DNA of 56,361 bases from an uncultured Ruminococcus sp. (GCA_902765625.1 CACXAO010000005.1:1-56361); one strand, 5' to 3'. Positions 35,545 through 44,986 are shown, counted from the first letter of the stretch. Program-made: numbers and translations. Notes: a model not told the origin generated them from the letters alone.

Positions 35545-37707
35545 TTAGATTACAAGATCGCTTTCCTCGACCTTCTCGTTGAAGAATGCAATGATCTTAA
35601 TACAGGGTTTTCTGAGCAGGAGACCAAGCAGCAACGCCGGTACGATGAACAGCAGCAGCATACCCATATTATACCAGTAGTTACCCCAATCCATTCCTGC
35701 AACGGTTTCCCTAAGCGCGTTGATACCGTATTTAAACGGAAGGAACGGAGCAATGGCCTTGAACGGTCCGGGAAGTACCTCTATCGGGAAGGTACCGCCT
35801 GAGCCTGCGACCTGCATAATCAGGATAATAACCGCAAGCGCCTTGCCTATCACGCTGAAGGTTATTGTCAGCGAATAAATAATCAGCGAATAAACGAAGC
35901 TTGAGATCAAACAGGAAATAATAAACATTACCGGATCGTCCGCCTGCGTTTTGAGGAAGAACAAATCGCCGAGAGCGATGATCAATCCCTGAATCTGTCC
36001 GATCACAAAGAACATCAGATATCTGCCGAAGAAAAGCTGTACGGGATTTGCTTTGCCGAGCCTTTTGCGGTCTCTCTCCGTAAGGTCAACGTTGAGAACC
36101 GCTACAAGAACAACTCCGCCTACCCACAGCGCAAGTGACGAATAGAAGGGAGTCATTGCGGAACCGTAGTTATCCAAGGGATAGATCCGGTTGGTGTCGT
36201 AGCTTACGGGCGCAGACAAAAATTCGCCGAGTCCCTCGGGATCCTCAATAATCGGAACTATCAGACTCTTGATCGTGTCGTCTTTTTTCAGCTCGTCAAC
36301 ACGGGTTACCGCCTTGTCGATACGGGAACTGAGATTCGTTAAATAGGTCTTTAGATTATTGAGTACTTCCTTCAAATCATCAACGGTAGCAGTCGCGTTG
36401 TCAAATGCTGTATCAAGCTGATCGGTTGTACCGCTGAAGGTCTGCGCAAAGGATGCAATGCTGTCAAGCTTTGAAAACGAACCTGAAAGAGCGGAATCTA
36501 TTTTTGATTTGATTGCGTTGAATTCAGATGATACCGCAGCGGCTGCAGAGTCGGCGTCGGAAATCAACTGATCAATTTCCGCCTTTGCGTTTTCGGGAAC
36601 AGCTCCGGTGGTTTTGATCTTTTCGCAAATGGAATCTATTTTAGAGATAATCGCGTTTTGCTTATCGTTTGCAGCGTTCAGCTTTTCAACAACCTTAGAG
36701 CAGTCAACTCCGAGATTAGACTGGATCTCGTTGAGAATTGAGATAAGCTTGTTGTTTATAGTAATTTTAGATTGGTTGATGGTCTCGATTTTACTGATTT
36801 TAGTTGCAACGGCGTTTGCGTCGGTGCTGACGGTTGAAAACGCGTCGTCCAACTGCGAGGAAATACTCTGAGCATACGAATCGCCCGATGAAATCAGGTT
36901 ATCAATCACGGTTGTCAGCTGTCCGGCAGTATTTTGCGCCGAGGTGATCATGCCCTTTACGTCGTCGGTAACAACTCCGACATTCGCAAGGGATTCCTTA
37001 ATTGTCGGAACCATATCTTTATTTGATTTTGTCAAATCGTTTACTGAATCCAAGGTTGAGATCAACAGGTCAATAGAGCTGTTAAAGGATGTCAGGTCAG
37101 TTTTTGCGGTATTGAGCGCCGAGGTAATCTTATCCGCAAGCTTATCCTTGCTGCCTTCAAGCTCCTCCTCGGAAATATTCAGTACCTTTGCAATTGTCTC
37201 AGCGATAGTGCTTACATAGGTTGCGTCAACAGATTCCTGTATAGCGGAAACACCCTTGTCGGTAATTTTGGGAGCAATGGCGTTGCTTTTCTCGTTTACA
37301 TAGTACTGCAGCTTTGCCTGCTTAAAGCCACCGGAGACTATGGACATCAGGTTTTCGGTAAAATCCTCTGGAATTACTACCGCCGCATAATATTTTCCGT
37401 CTTTGACGCCCTGAGTCGCGTCGTCCTCATCAACGAACGTCCATCCCATTTTGTCGTTTTTCTTTAGATTATCAACGATTTTATCGCCGGCATTTATTTT
37501 CAGACCCTTATACTCACTGCCCTTGTCAAGCGAACATACCGCAAACGAAAGTTCTCCGGTGCTGGAATACGGATCCCAGTTGGCGGCGATATTAAACCAT
37601 GCGTAGAGCGCAGGTAAAATCGTGATTCCGATCACAACTACGAATACAATCAGGTTTTTGGTTAAGCTTTTTAAATCCAGACGGAATATCGAAAATATCT
37701 TTTTCAT
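35545..37707 (-). CDS. YhgE/Pip-type membrane protein
   Basis: 720 residues with the layout of the YhgE/Pip (ABC-2 permease-like) family: an N-terminal membrane segment in LIVFVVVIGITILPALYAWFNIAANWDPYSSTG, a large extracytoplasmic region (about 35-510) rich in coiled coil, and five or six C-terminal membrane segments ending in a short cytoplasmic tail. Relatives include phage receptors and the ESX/type VII secretion factor EsaA, but no type VII genes are in this window. It overlaps the upstream acidic-protein gene by 4 nt (ATGA), which suggests coupled translation and a joint function. Confidence 0.85.
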   Translation of the reverse strand: MKKIFSIFRLDLKSLTKNLIVFVVVIGITILPALYAWFNIAANWDPYSSTGELSFAVCSLDKGSEYKGLKINAGDKIVDNLKKNDKMGWTFVDEDDATQGVKDGKYYAAVVIPEDFTENLMSIVSGGFKQAKLQYYVNEKSNAIAPKITDKGVSAIQESVDATYVSTIAETIAKVLNISEEELEGSKDKLADKITSALNTAKTDLTSFNSSIDLLISTLDSVNDLTKSNKDMVPTIKESLANVGVVTDDVKGMITSAQNTAGQLTTVIDNLISSGDSYAQSISSQLDDAFSTVSTDANAVATKISKIETINQSKITINNKLISILNEIQSNLGVDCSKVVEKLNAANDKQNAIISKIDSICEKIKTTGAVPENAKAEIDQLISDADSAAAAVSSEFNAIKSKIDSALSGSFSKLDSIASFAQTFSGTTDQLDTAFDNATATVDDLKEVLNNLKTYLTNLSSRIDKAVTRVDELKKDDTIKSLIVPIIEDPEGLGEFLSAPVSYDTNRIYPLDNYGSAMTPFYSSLALWVGGVVLVAVLNVDLTERDRKRLGKANPVQLFFGRYLMFFVIGQIQGLIIALGDLFFLKTQADDPVMFIISCLISSFVYSLIIYSLTITFSVIGKALAVIILIMQVAGSGGTFPIEVLPGPFKAIAPFLPFKYGINALRETVAGMDWGNYWYNMGMLLLFIVPALLLGLLLRKPCIKIIAFFNEKVEESDLVI

Positions 37708-38315
37708 GCCTGCTCCTCCTGTTCGGTATTTGGGGATTCATCCTTCTCGGGTTCAACGGACTGAGGCTTGTCCTCTTCCCCATCGTCTTTTTCAGTATCA
37801 TCATCCGAATCGGATTCTTCTTCGTTGAGTCCGAGATAGTATTGAAACTGATGATACTTGTACTCTGCGCGAATCATCAAAGCCACTGTGTACAATATAG
37901 TGATAACCCATAAAATCAGAAATGTGATTTTATTCTCCAACGTGAATATCAGTGTGAGAAAGGCTACGCCGGAAGCTGCTACAAAAATCGGTCCTATCTT
38001 TTTATATTTTTCACGTTTGGTTTTTGCTTCTTCATAAGCCTTCGCAACTTTTTTGAATATAAGCTCTTTATCCGGCTCTCCGATTTCTGCAAGGGTTTCT
38101 TCGGATACGATAATTTCATCTTCCTCTGCGGATTTTTCTTCACTTACGTCGGTTTCAGATACTTCGGGTTCTGTCGATGCGTCAGAATCTTCGGCAGATT
38201 CCGAGATTTCGTTTTTTTCAGCCGTACTCACTTCATCTGAATTAACAATTTGCTCCGACGCTTCGGGTTTTGGATCTGAAATCGCCGGATTTGTTTTTCG
38301 CTTCTTTTTTGCCAC
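37704..38315 (-). CDS. Acidic protein with two membrane segments, unknown function
   Basis: 203 residues. A basic start (MAKKKRKT) is followed by a long Ser/Glu/Asp-rich region to about residue 80, a short charged helix (KVAKAYEEAKTKREKYKKIG), two membrane segments at about 108-125 and 130-148, and another acidic tail (DSDDDTEKDDGEEDK). I recognise no family. Both long tails would face the same side, probably the cytoplasm. The overlap with the YhgE/Pip-type gene points to a shared complex. Confidence 0.7.
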   Translation of the reverse strand: MAKKKRKTNPAISDPKPEASEQIVNSDEVSTAEKNEISESAEDSDASTEPEVSETDVSEEKSAEEDEIIVSEETLAEIGEPDKELIFKKVAKAYEEAKTKREKYKKIGPIFVAASGVAFLTLIFTLENKITFLILWVITILYTVALMIRAEYKYHQFQYYLGLNEEESDSDDDTEKDDGEEDKPQSVEPEKDESPNTEQEEQA

Positions 38316-38523
38316 ATTCTCAACTCCTAAAAGAATCTTTCAGCTCTTATTTACGGAAAAATACCCTATGCCAACCGTGCCGCACAGGGTATTGATATTT
38401 CGCTTATCGGAAAGCATTCGGCAGCGCGAGTAATTGTTATCCTTTCGTGACGCTGCGCAACATCTGTTTTACGTAAAGCCGTTCACTTTTAATCCCCGCA
38501 TTTTTATCAAAATTACTTTAGCA
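38316..38523 (-). promoter_or_regulatory. Structured leader / attenuator before the YhgE operon
   Basis: A roughly 200-nt leader runs from a predicted promoter to the acidic-protein gene. It holds an inverted repeat (GCGCAGCG near 38452 with CGCTGC near 38422), a smaller hairpin (GCTT/AAGC near 38410), and then the intrinsic terminator at 38356-38392, before the ribosome site (TAGGAGTTG) of the gene. This is the layout of a riboswitch or other attenuator. I compared it by eye with the common riboswitch classes and found no match. Confidence 0.45.
38356..38392 (-). terminator. Intrinsic terminator inside the YhgE-operon leader
   Basis: Minus strand stem ATACCCTGTGC/GCATAGGGTAT (11 bp, one G-U), 10-nt loop, then TTTTT. 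It lies upstream of the coding region it would control. Confidence 0.75.
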
Positions 38524-38623
38524 TTGTTAATTTTACCACAAATAAAAACGTATGTAAATAGACAGTTGCTAAAAAGGATATTGATATTCGAAGCATCGTA
38601 GTTTTATTTTTCAGAATAATCAT
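38513..38623 (-). CDS. Possible 36-residue hydrophobic peptide
   Basis: A short reading frame with a good AGGAG ribosome site 5 nt before ATG 38623. The product has a basic start (MIILKNKTTM) and one hydrophobic stretch of about 20 residues (ISISFLATVYLHTFLFVVKL). This is the general look of a small membrane peptide or type I toxin, but no antisense RNA is evident. The predicted leader promoter at 38530-38558 overlaps its 3' part, so one of the two calls may be wrong. Confidence 0.28.
   Translation of the reverse strand: MIILKNKTTMLRISISFLATVYLHTFLFVVKLTMLK
38530..38558 (-). promoter_or_regulatory. Promoter of the YhgE-operon leader
   Basis: Minus strand -35 TTTACA (38558-38553), 17-nt spacer, -10 TAAAAT (38535-38530). 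Transcription would start near 38523. The rest of the 0.2 kb between here and the pel promoter shows nothing further I can name. Confidence 0.55.
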
Positions 38624-38827
38624 ATCAGCTCCTGCATAACAATACAGCGTGGAAAAATGTTGTAAAAATTCCATATGCTGCCGTTCCCGGAAAGAACTGA
38701 TTTCTCCCATTTGTGCACCGAAACTTATGTGTCTAGCTACATGCATGCTTAATGCCTAAAAAAGGATAATTTTTATCGCAACCAGCAAGAAATCATTACC
38801 ATTATGGATGTAATCTTGCACAAAGTA

Positions 38828-38856
38828 TTGACTTTCTGGCTTGACAGTGCGATAAT
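38828..38856 (+). promoter_or_regulatory. Promoter of the Pel-type operon
   Basis: -35 TTGACT (38828-38833), 17-nt spacer, -10 GATAAT (38851-38856). It is the only clear promoter ahead of twelve closely packed genes. Confidence 0.68.
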
Positions 38857-39014
38857 ATAGGGAGAATAGGCGAAGTGTGTCTTTTGCAGACATTGCTGCA
38901 GATGGTTCCCGGAACGCATTTGCGGTCACTTACTTCCCTGCCCTTTTCGATATGCCCAAATAACAAAAAATGGGAGAATTATCGGCGGAACAAAATACAA
39001 AGGGTGAATAGCAA
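38857..39014 (+). promoter_or_regulatory. 150-nt leader of the Pel-type operon
   Basis: A long leader for this genome. It can form TGCAG/CTGCA (near 38890-38915) and GTTC/GAAC hairpins, but there is no terminator and no recognisable c-di-GMP (GEMM) riboswitch core. The ribosome site AAAGGGTG lies 8 nt before ATG 39015. Confidence 0.35.
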
Positions 39015-41348
39015 ATGAAGCGATTGAATATACTGCTTATCGGCAGTGCAAACAGCTTTACAAACCAACTCATCCGACAATTCAATAAAGAAGGACACCG
39101 AGTTTCTCTGCTTACCGGCTCTTCCCTGGGTAAACAAAAATATCCCAGAGTGTTTGAACGATATGATTTTACATATACAAGTAATGTGATTTCCGAAGTT
39201 TTCAAAAGTGTTTCTCCTGACGTGACGGTTTTCACCGGAGCGTATGACGGGAATTTTTCTTGGGTCGACGATAGAAGCGACTCTGTATCGTACATCAGTG
39301 CGGTGATGAATATCCTGTCAGCCTATTCTTCTGCTGAAAACGGACGGTTTATTTATATTTCCTCAGATGCGGTATATCACGCTGACAACGACCTCTTTTA
39401 TTCCGAGGAGGACGAAGTCAGCGCAGGAGACCCTCGCAGCACAGCGCTCGTACAGGCTGAGGATATTTGCCGACAGTTTATGACGGATTTGTCTACGGAT
39501 ATCGTAATTGTGCGAATCGGAGGTTACTATCATTATCCGAAAACTCCTCATGACATTGATGATTTCATTTCGGAGTTTTGCGTAAGCTATCTGAAAAACG
39601 GCAAGGTAGATGTGGCTGACGAAAGAATGATAATGCCGCTGGCGGAATCCGACGCAGTCTTTTTTCTCTCAAGGATAGTCCTTGCTTCTACGCTCAAGTA
39701 CTCAGTTTATAATATAGCGTCGGGAAACGCGATATCCGTTTCGGAATTGAAGGAAATGATTGCGGACGCCGCAAGATTGTCTGACTATGAAATCCCGACC
39801 GGCGAACGAACGAGTCCGAAAACTACGAAAGGCGGACGTTTTGCGGAAAGATTAAAGCGCTTTTACGAAAGACGGGCTGACAAAGATATCGATGAATTAA
39901 ACGCCAGAAGTACAATTAACGCTTTTGTCCATCTGAGATACCCGCAGGCTATGCTGGACGCAGTCAGATTCAAAGAAGAATTTGGCATAAACAGGCTGAC
40001 GGATTTCGGGAAGGAACTGGATAAAATCGTTACTCATATGTTGAAACACAGAAACCGGTTTCTTTCAATTGGCTCTGAACGTCTCTCATTGTTTGACCGT
40101 CTGAAAAAGGAATTCATCTGGCTGCTTCATATTTTTCTCCCGTTCGCAGAGAACATTATCTGCTTTTTTGTATTTTTTATGCTCCACAGCAATTTGTCAG
40201 GGAGCAAAAACTTCGGCAGCATTGACTTCTTTCTAATATATGTGTTGCTTTTCGCTATTTTGTACGGACAGCAGCAAGCTATTTTTTCAGCATTTCTGTC
40301 TACAGTCGGGTTTTTGTTCGCGCAGCTGAGCTTCAGCAATGATTTCAGCGCTATGCTTGATTTCAGCACGTACGTCTGGATTGCACAGCTGTTTATTCTA
40401 GGACTTACGGTCGGCTATCTTAAGGACAGACTTTCTGACCAGAAAGCCGAGGCGCTGCATGATTATGAGCACATGACGCAGCAGATTGACGATGTAAGGG
40501 ATATTAACGAGAGCAACGTCCGCATAAAGGACGCTTTGCAGACGGAGATCATCAACCAGAACGACAGCATCGGAAAAATCTACGAAATCACCTCCACTCT
40601 TGACAGATATGAATCGGAGGATGTGTTTTTTCACGCGATGGATGTGCTCAGACAGATTATGGGCAGTGACGATATTGCGCTATATACGGTTTCAAACAGC
40701 AATTACGCACGTTTGTTTTCGGCAACTACCGAAATAGCTGGCTCGCTGGGCAATTCCATCAAGTACAAGGAGCTTGGAGAGCTTTACGATATGTTAAAGG
40801 ACGGCAAGCCCTTTATTAATAGAAAGCTGCAGGAGGATATGCCCATGATGGCGTGCGCCATCCGCGAAAAAGAGGAAATACGCACCATCATCATGATATG
40901 GAAGCTGCCGTGGGAGAAGATGACGCTCGGTCAGGCGAGCATTCTGACCGTTACCTCAATGCTCATTCAGAACGCGGTACTGCGCGCTCAGAGATTTCTT
41001 GATATCATGCACAGCGAACGGTTTATTGATAATACGCACATTCTCAGGACAGAGGCGTTTACTTCCATCCTCAACACCTACCGGAAAGCCGAAAGGCACC
41101 GCCTTACGCGCTTTACATTGCTCAGAATCATTCCTGAATCAGAGAGCGAACTCATAATTGATGTAGGTAACCGCGCTGCGGCTCATCTGCGTCAGGACGA
41201 CCATCTCGGTATGGGCGCAGACGGCAATTTATATATCCTTCTGCCCAACACCGCGCTGAAAAACGCCGAAATCGTCATGAACCGTCTGAAGGATTATTCT
41301 ATTCATACCGTCGCGGCGGATAATGTAAATAAAGGAGAAGAACAATGA
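39015..41348 (+). CDS. pelD: PelD-like c-di-GMP receptor with N-terminal SDR domain
   Basis: 777 residues. Residues 1 to about 330 form an extended SDR/epimerase-like Rossmann domain (NILLIGSANSFTNQLI, IYISSDAVY), but the YxxxK catalytic pair is not visible where expected (STALVQAEDI), so it may be inactive. Four membrane segments follow at about 366-465, a coiled coil, a GAF domain (about 520-650) and a GGDEF-like domain. The GGDEF signature reads ADGNL, while RxxD (Arg726-Asp729, RQDD) sits exactly five residues ahead, the canonical I-site spacing. In Pel systems PelD is the inner-membrane c-di-GMP receptor that licenses polymer synthesis. The fused SDR could replace the separate epimerase (PelX) found in some pel loci. 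First gene of the operon. Confidence 0.85.
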   Translation: MKRLNILLIGSANSFTNQLIRQFNKEGHRVSLLTGSSLGKQKYPRVFERYDFTYTSNVISEVFKSVSPDVTVFTGAYDGNFSWVDDRSDSVSYISAVMNILSAYSSAENGRFIYISSDAVYHADNDLFYSEEDEVSAGDPRSTALVQAEDICRQFMTDLSTDIVIVRIGGYYHYPKTPHDIDDFISEFCVSYLKNGKVDVADERMIMPLAESDAVFFLSRIVLASTLKYSVYNIASGNAISVSELKEMIADAARLSDYEIPTGERTSPKTTKGGRFAERLKRFYERRADKDIDELNARSTINAFVHLRYPQAMLDAVRFKEEFGINRLTDFGKELDKIVTHMLKHRNRFLSIGSERLSLFDRLKKEFIWLLHIFLPFAENIICFFVFFMLHSNLSGSKNFGSIDFFLIYVLLFAILYGQQQAIFSAFLSTVGFLFAQLSFSNDFSAMLDFSTYVWIAQLFILGLTVGYLKDRLSDQKAEALHDYEHMTQQIDDVRDINESNVRIKDALQTEIINQNDSIGKIYEITSTLDRYESEDVFFHAMDVLRQIMGSDDIALYTVSNSNYARLFSATTEIAGSLGNSIKYKELGELYDMLKDGKPFINRKLQEDMPMMACAIREKEEIRTIIMIWKLPWEKMTLGQASILTVTSMLIQNAVLRAQRFLDIMHSERFIDNTHILRTEAFTSILNTYRKAERHRLTRFTLLRIIPESESELIIDVGNRAAAHLRQDDHLGMGADGNLYILLPNTALKNAEIVMNRLKDYSIHTVAADNVNKGEEQ

Positions 41349-42586
41349 ATCCGGATGTGGTAACCTTTCTCCTGATTCTGCTTGTCAACTTCGTCATCAC
41401 GTTTCTGTATTGGCTGTTCTTCTTTGTGATTCAAAAAAAGTACGAAGCGGGCTTTGCCACCAGATGTATGGTGATGCTTCTTTGTCCGGTTATCGGACCG
41501 ATATACTTTTTCCTCGGCTGGATACTGCGTAAGATCTTCTTTCACAAGCCTGTCGAACTGACCGACGTTATCTTCTCAAAGGATAGGAAAAAATCCTTGC
41601 TGAAAGCGGATGAGGAGCGCGAAAACAATATCGTTCCGATTAAGGACGCGGTTACCGTTGTGGATAAGCAAAACGCGCGCGAGCTTATACTCGAAGTGCT
41701 GCGCCATGATGTGAGAAAATCGCTCAGCAGCCTCTTCCTCGCCTTAAACAGCGACGACAGCGAGATTTCGCATTATGCAGCCTCCGTACTGCAATCCGAG
41801 CTGGGAAAGTTTCGTAACAGCGTTCAAAATACCGTGTCTGAAATCGATCGGATTGAGGCTAAATTGAGCGCGCACGAAGAGCATGACGGTGAGTTAAAAA
41901 CTCCCGCAGGCAAAGAATACTCCAAAATACTTGCCGAACTGAACGTACAAGCCAACCAAGATGCTGACAAAGAAGATGAAAAAACAGCTGATAAAGCAGC
42001 TGATAAAGAACAAGCTCCAAATGATGACCTGTTGAAGGGGCGCGAAAAAAAAGAAAGAAAATTTATTTTTGCCGATCTTTCCGACAAGCTTGAACAAAGC
42101 GAGGATTATCAACAGCATGAGTTGTCCGCTCACAAGCAGGGATTGCGCGCGTATTACGGAGATGAGATCGTAGAAGCGACAATCAATCAATTGCTGAGCG
42201 AACAGGCAGAGATGTCGCACAATCTCATCAGGAGTATATATGAAGTAATAAGGCAAAACGTCCTTTCCGAAAAAGAAAGTATACATTTCACTGAGATATC
42301 AGACAAAATAGCCTTGCTGATAGAAAAACGCGATTCACTCTCCGCCGAAGAGATGGCTCAGATAGCGGAATGCTGGCGCCTGAGAAAAAGCTATGATAAG
42401 TGCACGCAATGGAGCGACCGTCTGAGTCTTATCTATCCCGAATCGCTTGATGCGTTTTCGACTAAACTGAAGCTTTGTTACGATACAAATAACCGGGAAC
42501 AATTTTTTGTGACCTTGAATGACATGAAAACAAGCGGAGTACCGCTCAATCATGAAATGATAGAAATGGTCAGAGTTTTCAACTGA
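41345..42586 (+). CDS. pelE: PelE-like membrane protein
   Basis: 413 residues. Two N-terminal membrane segments (about 7-30 and 38-60) are followed by a cytoplasmic helical region (DVRKSLSSLFLALNSDDSEISHYAASVLQSE), a Lys/Glu/Asp/Ala-rich linker at about 195-225, and a C-terminal helical part (about 245-413) with TPR-like character (CWRLRKSYDKCTQWSDRLSLIYPES). This is the PelE layout; PelE couples PelD to the PelF-PelG synthase machinery. It overlaps pelD by 4 nt (ATGA). Assignment rests on layout and position more than on conserved motifs. Confidence 0.68.
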   Translation: MNPDVVTFLLILLVNFVITFLYWLFFFVIQKKYEAGFATRCMVMLLCPVIGPIYFFLGWILRKIFFHKPVELTDVIFSKDRKKSLLKADEERENNIVPIKDAVTVVDKQNARELILEVLRHDVRKSLSSLFLALNSDDSEISHYAASVLQSELGKFRNSVQNTVSEIDRIEAKLSAHEEHDGELKTPAGKEYSKILAELNVQANQDADKEDEKTADKAADKEQAPNDDLLKGREKKERKFIFADLSDKLEQSEDYQQHELSAHKQGLRAYYGDEIVEATINQLLSEQAEMSHNLIRSIYEVIRQNVLSEKESIHFTEISDKIALLIEKRDSLSAEEMAQIAECWRLRKSYDKCTQWSDRLSLIYPESLDAFSTKLKLCYDTNNREQFFVTLNDMKTSGVPLNHEMIEMVRVFN

Positions 42587-42610
42587 TTGACCGGAAAGGA
42601 GGATTTGTCT

Positions 42611-44986
42611 GTGAACCAGGTATATTGGGTGTTTGAATTCATAAAAGTGTTGCTCGCATATGGGTTCATCATGTATATATGGCCGTCAGTTGTTTTCCGC
42701 AGACATCTTTCCGGTAAAAGCAGAGCGTACAGATTCTGCTTCTGCGTGAATATGTCGATCATTCTGATCAATACAGGCGTGCTCTTTCTCGGTCTTGTCT
42801 ATATTTTAAACCAAATTCTTGTGGCGGTATTGTTTTGGGGCATATTTCTGGTTCAACTTATCAGGAATTATGATCTGAGACTTTCGCGGTTTAAGGATAC
42901 ACGGAGAGTTTTGAAAGGAACCCTGTCCTTTCGCCGCATGATATTGAATTGGCATGTTTTTAACGTGAGCAAGCTGAAATCCTCCATACAAAAATGGTGG
43001 AAATCCACAAAGGGACGCAGATTGGAGTTCGCGCTTCTTTTGGTGATTCTGGCGTTTGGAACCGCGTATTTCAGCGCAAACGCCCTTCAGGTACACTCTT
43101 ATGGTTTTGGCGATCAATACGTTCATCACGATTGGGTTTACGGTCTGAAACAGGGAAATATTTTTCACAAGGGTATCTATCCCGAGGGAATGCATTGTTT
43201 TATCTATTTGATGGGAACGGTTTTTCCGATAGATTTCTACAGTATTGTTCTTTTCCTCGCAGGCGCTCACATTCATGTTTATTTGCTTTCTGCATATTTG
43301 CTGAGCCGTAAGCTGTTTGGCTGGAGAATGTCCGGTATGCTTGCTCTTACCGGTTTCCTCACCATAGAACAGGCGGTAATCAACGGTATATTCGGCATTT
43401 CGCGTCTTTCGTGGACGCTTCCGCAGGAATTTGCCCTGTATGTTATATATATGTCCGCCTACGCGCTGATAGGCTTCCTTCGTCAGACTCCGAAGCCTTC
43501 CGCGGAACGTTTCCGCTTCTTTAAGCTGAAATCGTGGCGAAGATATTTTTCGGACCGATATTTGTTCATATTTATTACGGCTGTTGCCGCTTCGATCTGT
43601 GTACATTTTTACGCGACAATAATCGCGGCTTTTGCTTGCATCGTGATCGTTTTGGTATATATCCGCCGTCTTTTCCGCCGCGGAGTATTCATAAAACTTG
43701 CCGCGGGTGCGCTTATCGCGCTGCTTATCGCCGTAACTCCTATGGTCGGAGCGTTCATTGAAGGTCATCCTTTGCAAGGCTCGCTATACTGGGCAATGGC
43801 AGTTACAGAAGGAACCGATGAAAAGTTTGACCCAAACTATAAGGAACCTGCCTCAACAGCAGCTTCCGCAGAGGCGGCGGGTTCATCGGATAAGGAAATT
43901 AATACTGAAAAAAAATCGCTTCCGGAACAAATTACAGATAAAACAAACAAGATTATTCGCGAAACCTTTTGTGAACTCTATGGAAAAAGTCGCGGCAAAC
44001 TGCTTCTGAACTTGATTTTCGCGGTTGCAGGTTTTTCAATTTTACTGTTGATATGCAAAGGAATCGTATTGTTGGTTCGAAAACGAAAAAACAAACCGCG
44101 CACGTCATTCTTTATTCAGTGCCCTGAGAGTTACCTGATTATTGCATTGTGCACTTTCGTTATGATGATGGCATACAAGCCTAAGCTGATCGGACTTCCC
44201 CCACTGGTTGCGGGTACCCGTGTTTGTTCCACAATAGATGTGTTTTCTATGCTTTTGTATGCGGTCGTTTTTGATATTCTCTTTTCTCTGTTGCGGCCTC
44301 TGTTAAAGGAAAGGATCTTAAAACCGATTTCAGTAATTGCATGTGCAGGAATATATGTGTTTGCACAGAATGCGGGTCTTTTTCACGGTTATCTTTATTA
44401 TGAGCTGACGCGTTACCCTGTGGCGGTAGAACTCACAAAGGAAATCACAAAAACCCTTCCTAAGCAGCAATATACGATTATTTCTACTACCGACGAGCTC
44501 TATCAGGTAATAGAAACCGGTTTTCACGAGGAATGGATCGACTTTTTGGAAAAGAGCAGCAACCGGACATATACGATTCCGACGCCATATTTGTTTTTCT
44601 TTATAGAAAAGCGACCGATCCGTTATGCGCAAAGCAACTTTGCGTCAGGTCCTCAGTGGCTCGCGGATGAAAAATACGCGCCTTATTACGGAATCAGCGG
44701 CGCTCAGTATCCCGAAATCGCGCATGGCGAGATTTCGGAGGAAGCTACAACAGCAACGTTTAAAACAGGAAAGAACCGTTCGTATACCGCTTCTGATTTC
44801 AACAATCGAATAACCCTTGAATCGAAAGCTTTCGCGTGGTATCAGAAGTTTTCCGAGATACACCCGAACGATGGAGAGGTTATTTATGAGGATGATGATT
44901 TTCTCTGCTACTGCGTTCACCAAAACGAATTCTCGCTCTTTTCACTGGGTATTATGGATAAGAAGCAGGAAAGGGGATTGCATTGA
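42611..44986 (+). CDS. Large polytopic membrane protein, GT-C-like
   Basis: 791 residues with about a dozen membrane segments and no signal peptide. After the third segment a loop carries FGDQYVHHDWVYGLKQGNIFHKGIYPEGMHC in two blocks (Asp168 and the His-His-Asp), like the first extracytoplasmic loop of GT-C glycosyltransferases, where acidic residues bind metal and lipid-linked sugar. A hydrophilic C-terminal region follows the last segment near residue 620. Start GTG 42611 lies 8 nt after AAGGAGG; an upstream TTG at 42587 lacks a site. No such protein belongs to the known Pel core, so it is a candidate extra sugar transferase. Family name uncertain. Confidence 0.6.
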   Translation: MNQVYWVFEFIKVLLAYGFIMYIWPSVVFRRHLSGKSRAYRFCFCVNMSIILINTGVLFLGLVYILNQILVAVLFWGIFLVQLIRNYDLRLSRFKDTRRVLKGTLSFRRMILNWHVFNVSKLKSSIQKWWKSTKGRRLEFALLLVILAFGTAYFSANALQVHSYGFGDQYVHHDWVYGLKQGNIFHKGIYPEGMHCFIYLMGTVFPIDFYSIVLFLAGAHIHVYLLSAYLLSRKLFGWRMSGMLALTGFLTIEQAVINGIFGISRLSWTLPQEFALYVIYMSAYALIGFLRQTPKPSAERFRFFKLKSWRRYFSDRYLFIFITAVAASICVHFYATIIAAFACIVIVLVYIRRLFRRGVFIKLAAGALIALLIAVTPMVGAFIEGHPLQGSLYWAMAVTEGTDEKFDPNYKEPASTAASAEAAGSSDKEINTEKKSLPEQITDKTNKIIRETFCELYGKSRGKLLLNLIFAVAGFSILLLICKGIVLLVRKRKNKPRTSFFIQCPESYLIIALCTFVMMMAYKPKLIGLPPLVAGTRVCSTIDVFSMLLYAVVFDILFSLLRPLLKERILKPISVIACAGIYVFAQNAGLFHGYLYYELTRYPVAVELTKEITKTLPKQQYTIISTTDELYQVIETGFHEEWIDFLEKSSNRTYTIPTPYLFFFIEKRPIRYAQSNFASGPQWLADEKYAPYYGISGAQYPEIAHGEISEEATTATFKTGKNRSYTASDFNNRITLESKAFAWYQKFSEIHPNDGEVIYEDDDFLCYCVHQNEFSLFSLGIMDKKQERGLH

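Noticed and set aside
35545..38315. Type VII secretion locus around the YhgE/Pip-type gene
   Set aside because: No WXG100, EssB or EssC-like gene is in the window, and YhgE-type proteins occur alone in many Firmicutes.
38857..39014. c-di-GMP riboswitch ahead of the Pel-type operon
   Set aside because: I looked for the GEMM core sequences and tetraloop-receptor layout and did not find them; control at the PelD protein level is sufficient explanation.
42806..43777. A 323-codon open frame on the minus strand
   Set aside because: It lies wholly inside the GT-C-like gene, has no ribosome site, and its product is low in hydrophobic pattern and unlike any family. A shadow of the plus-strand gene.
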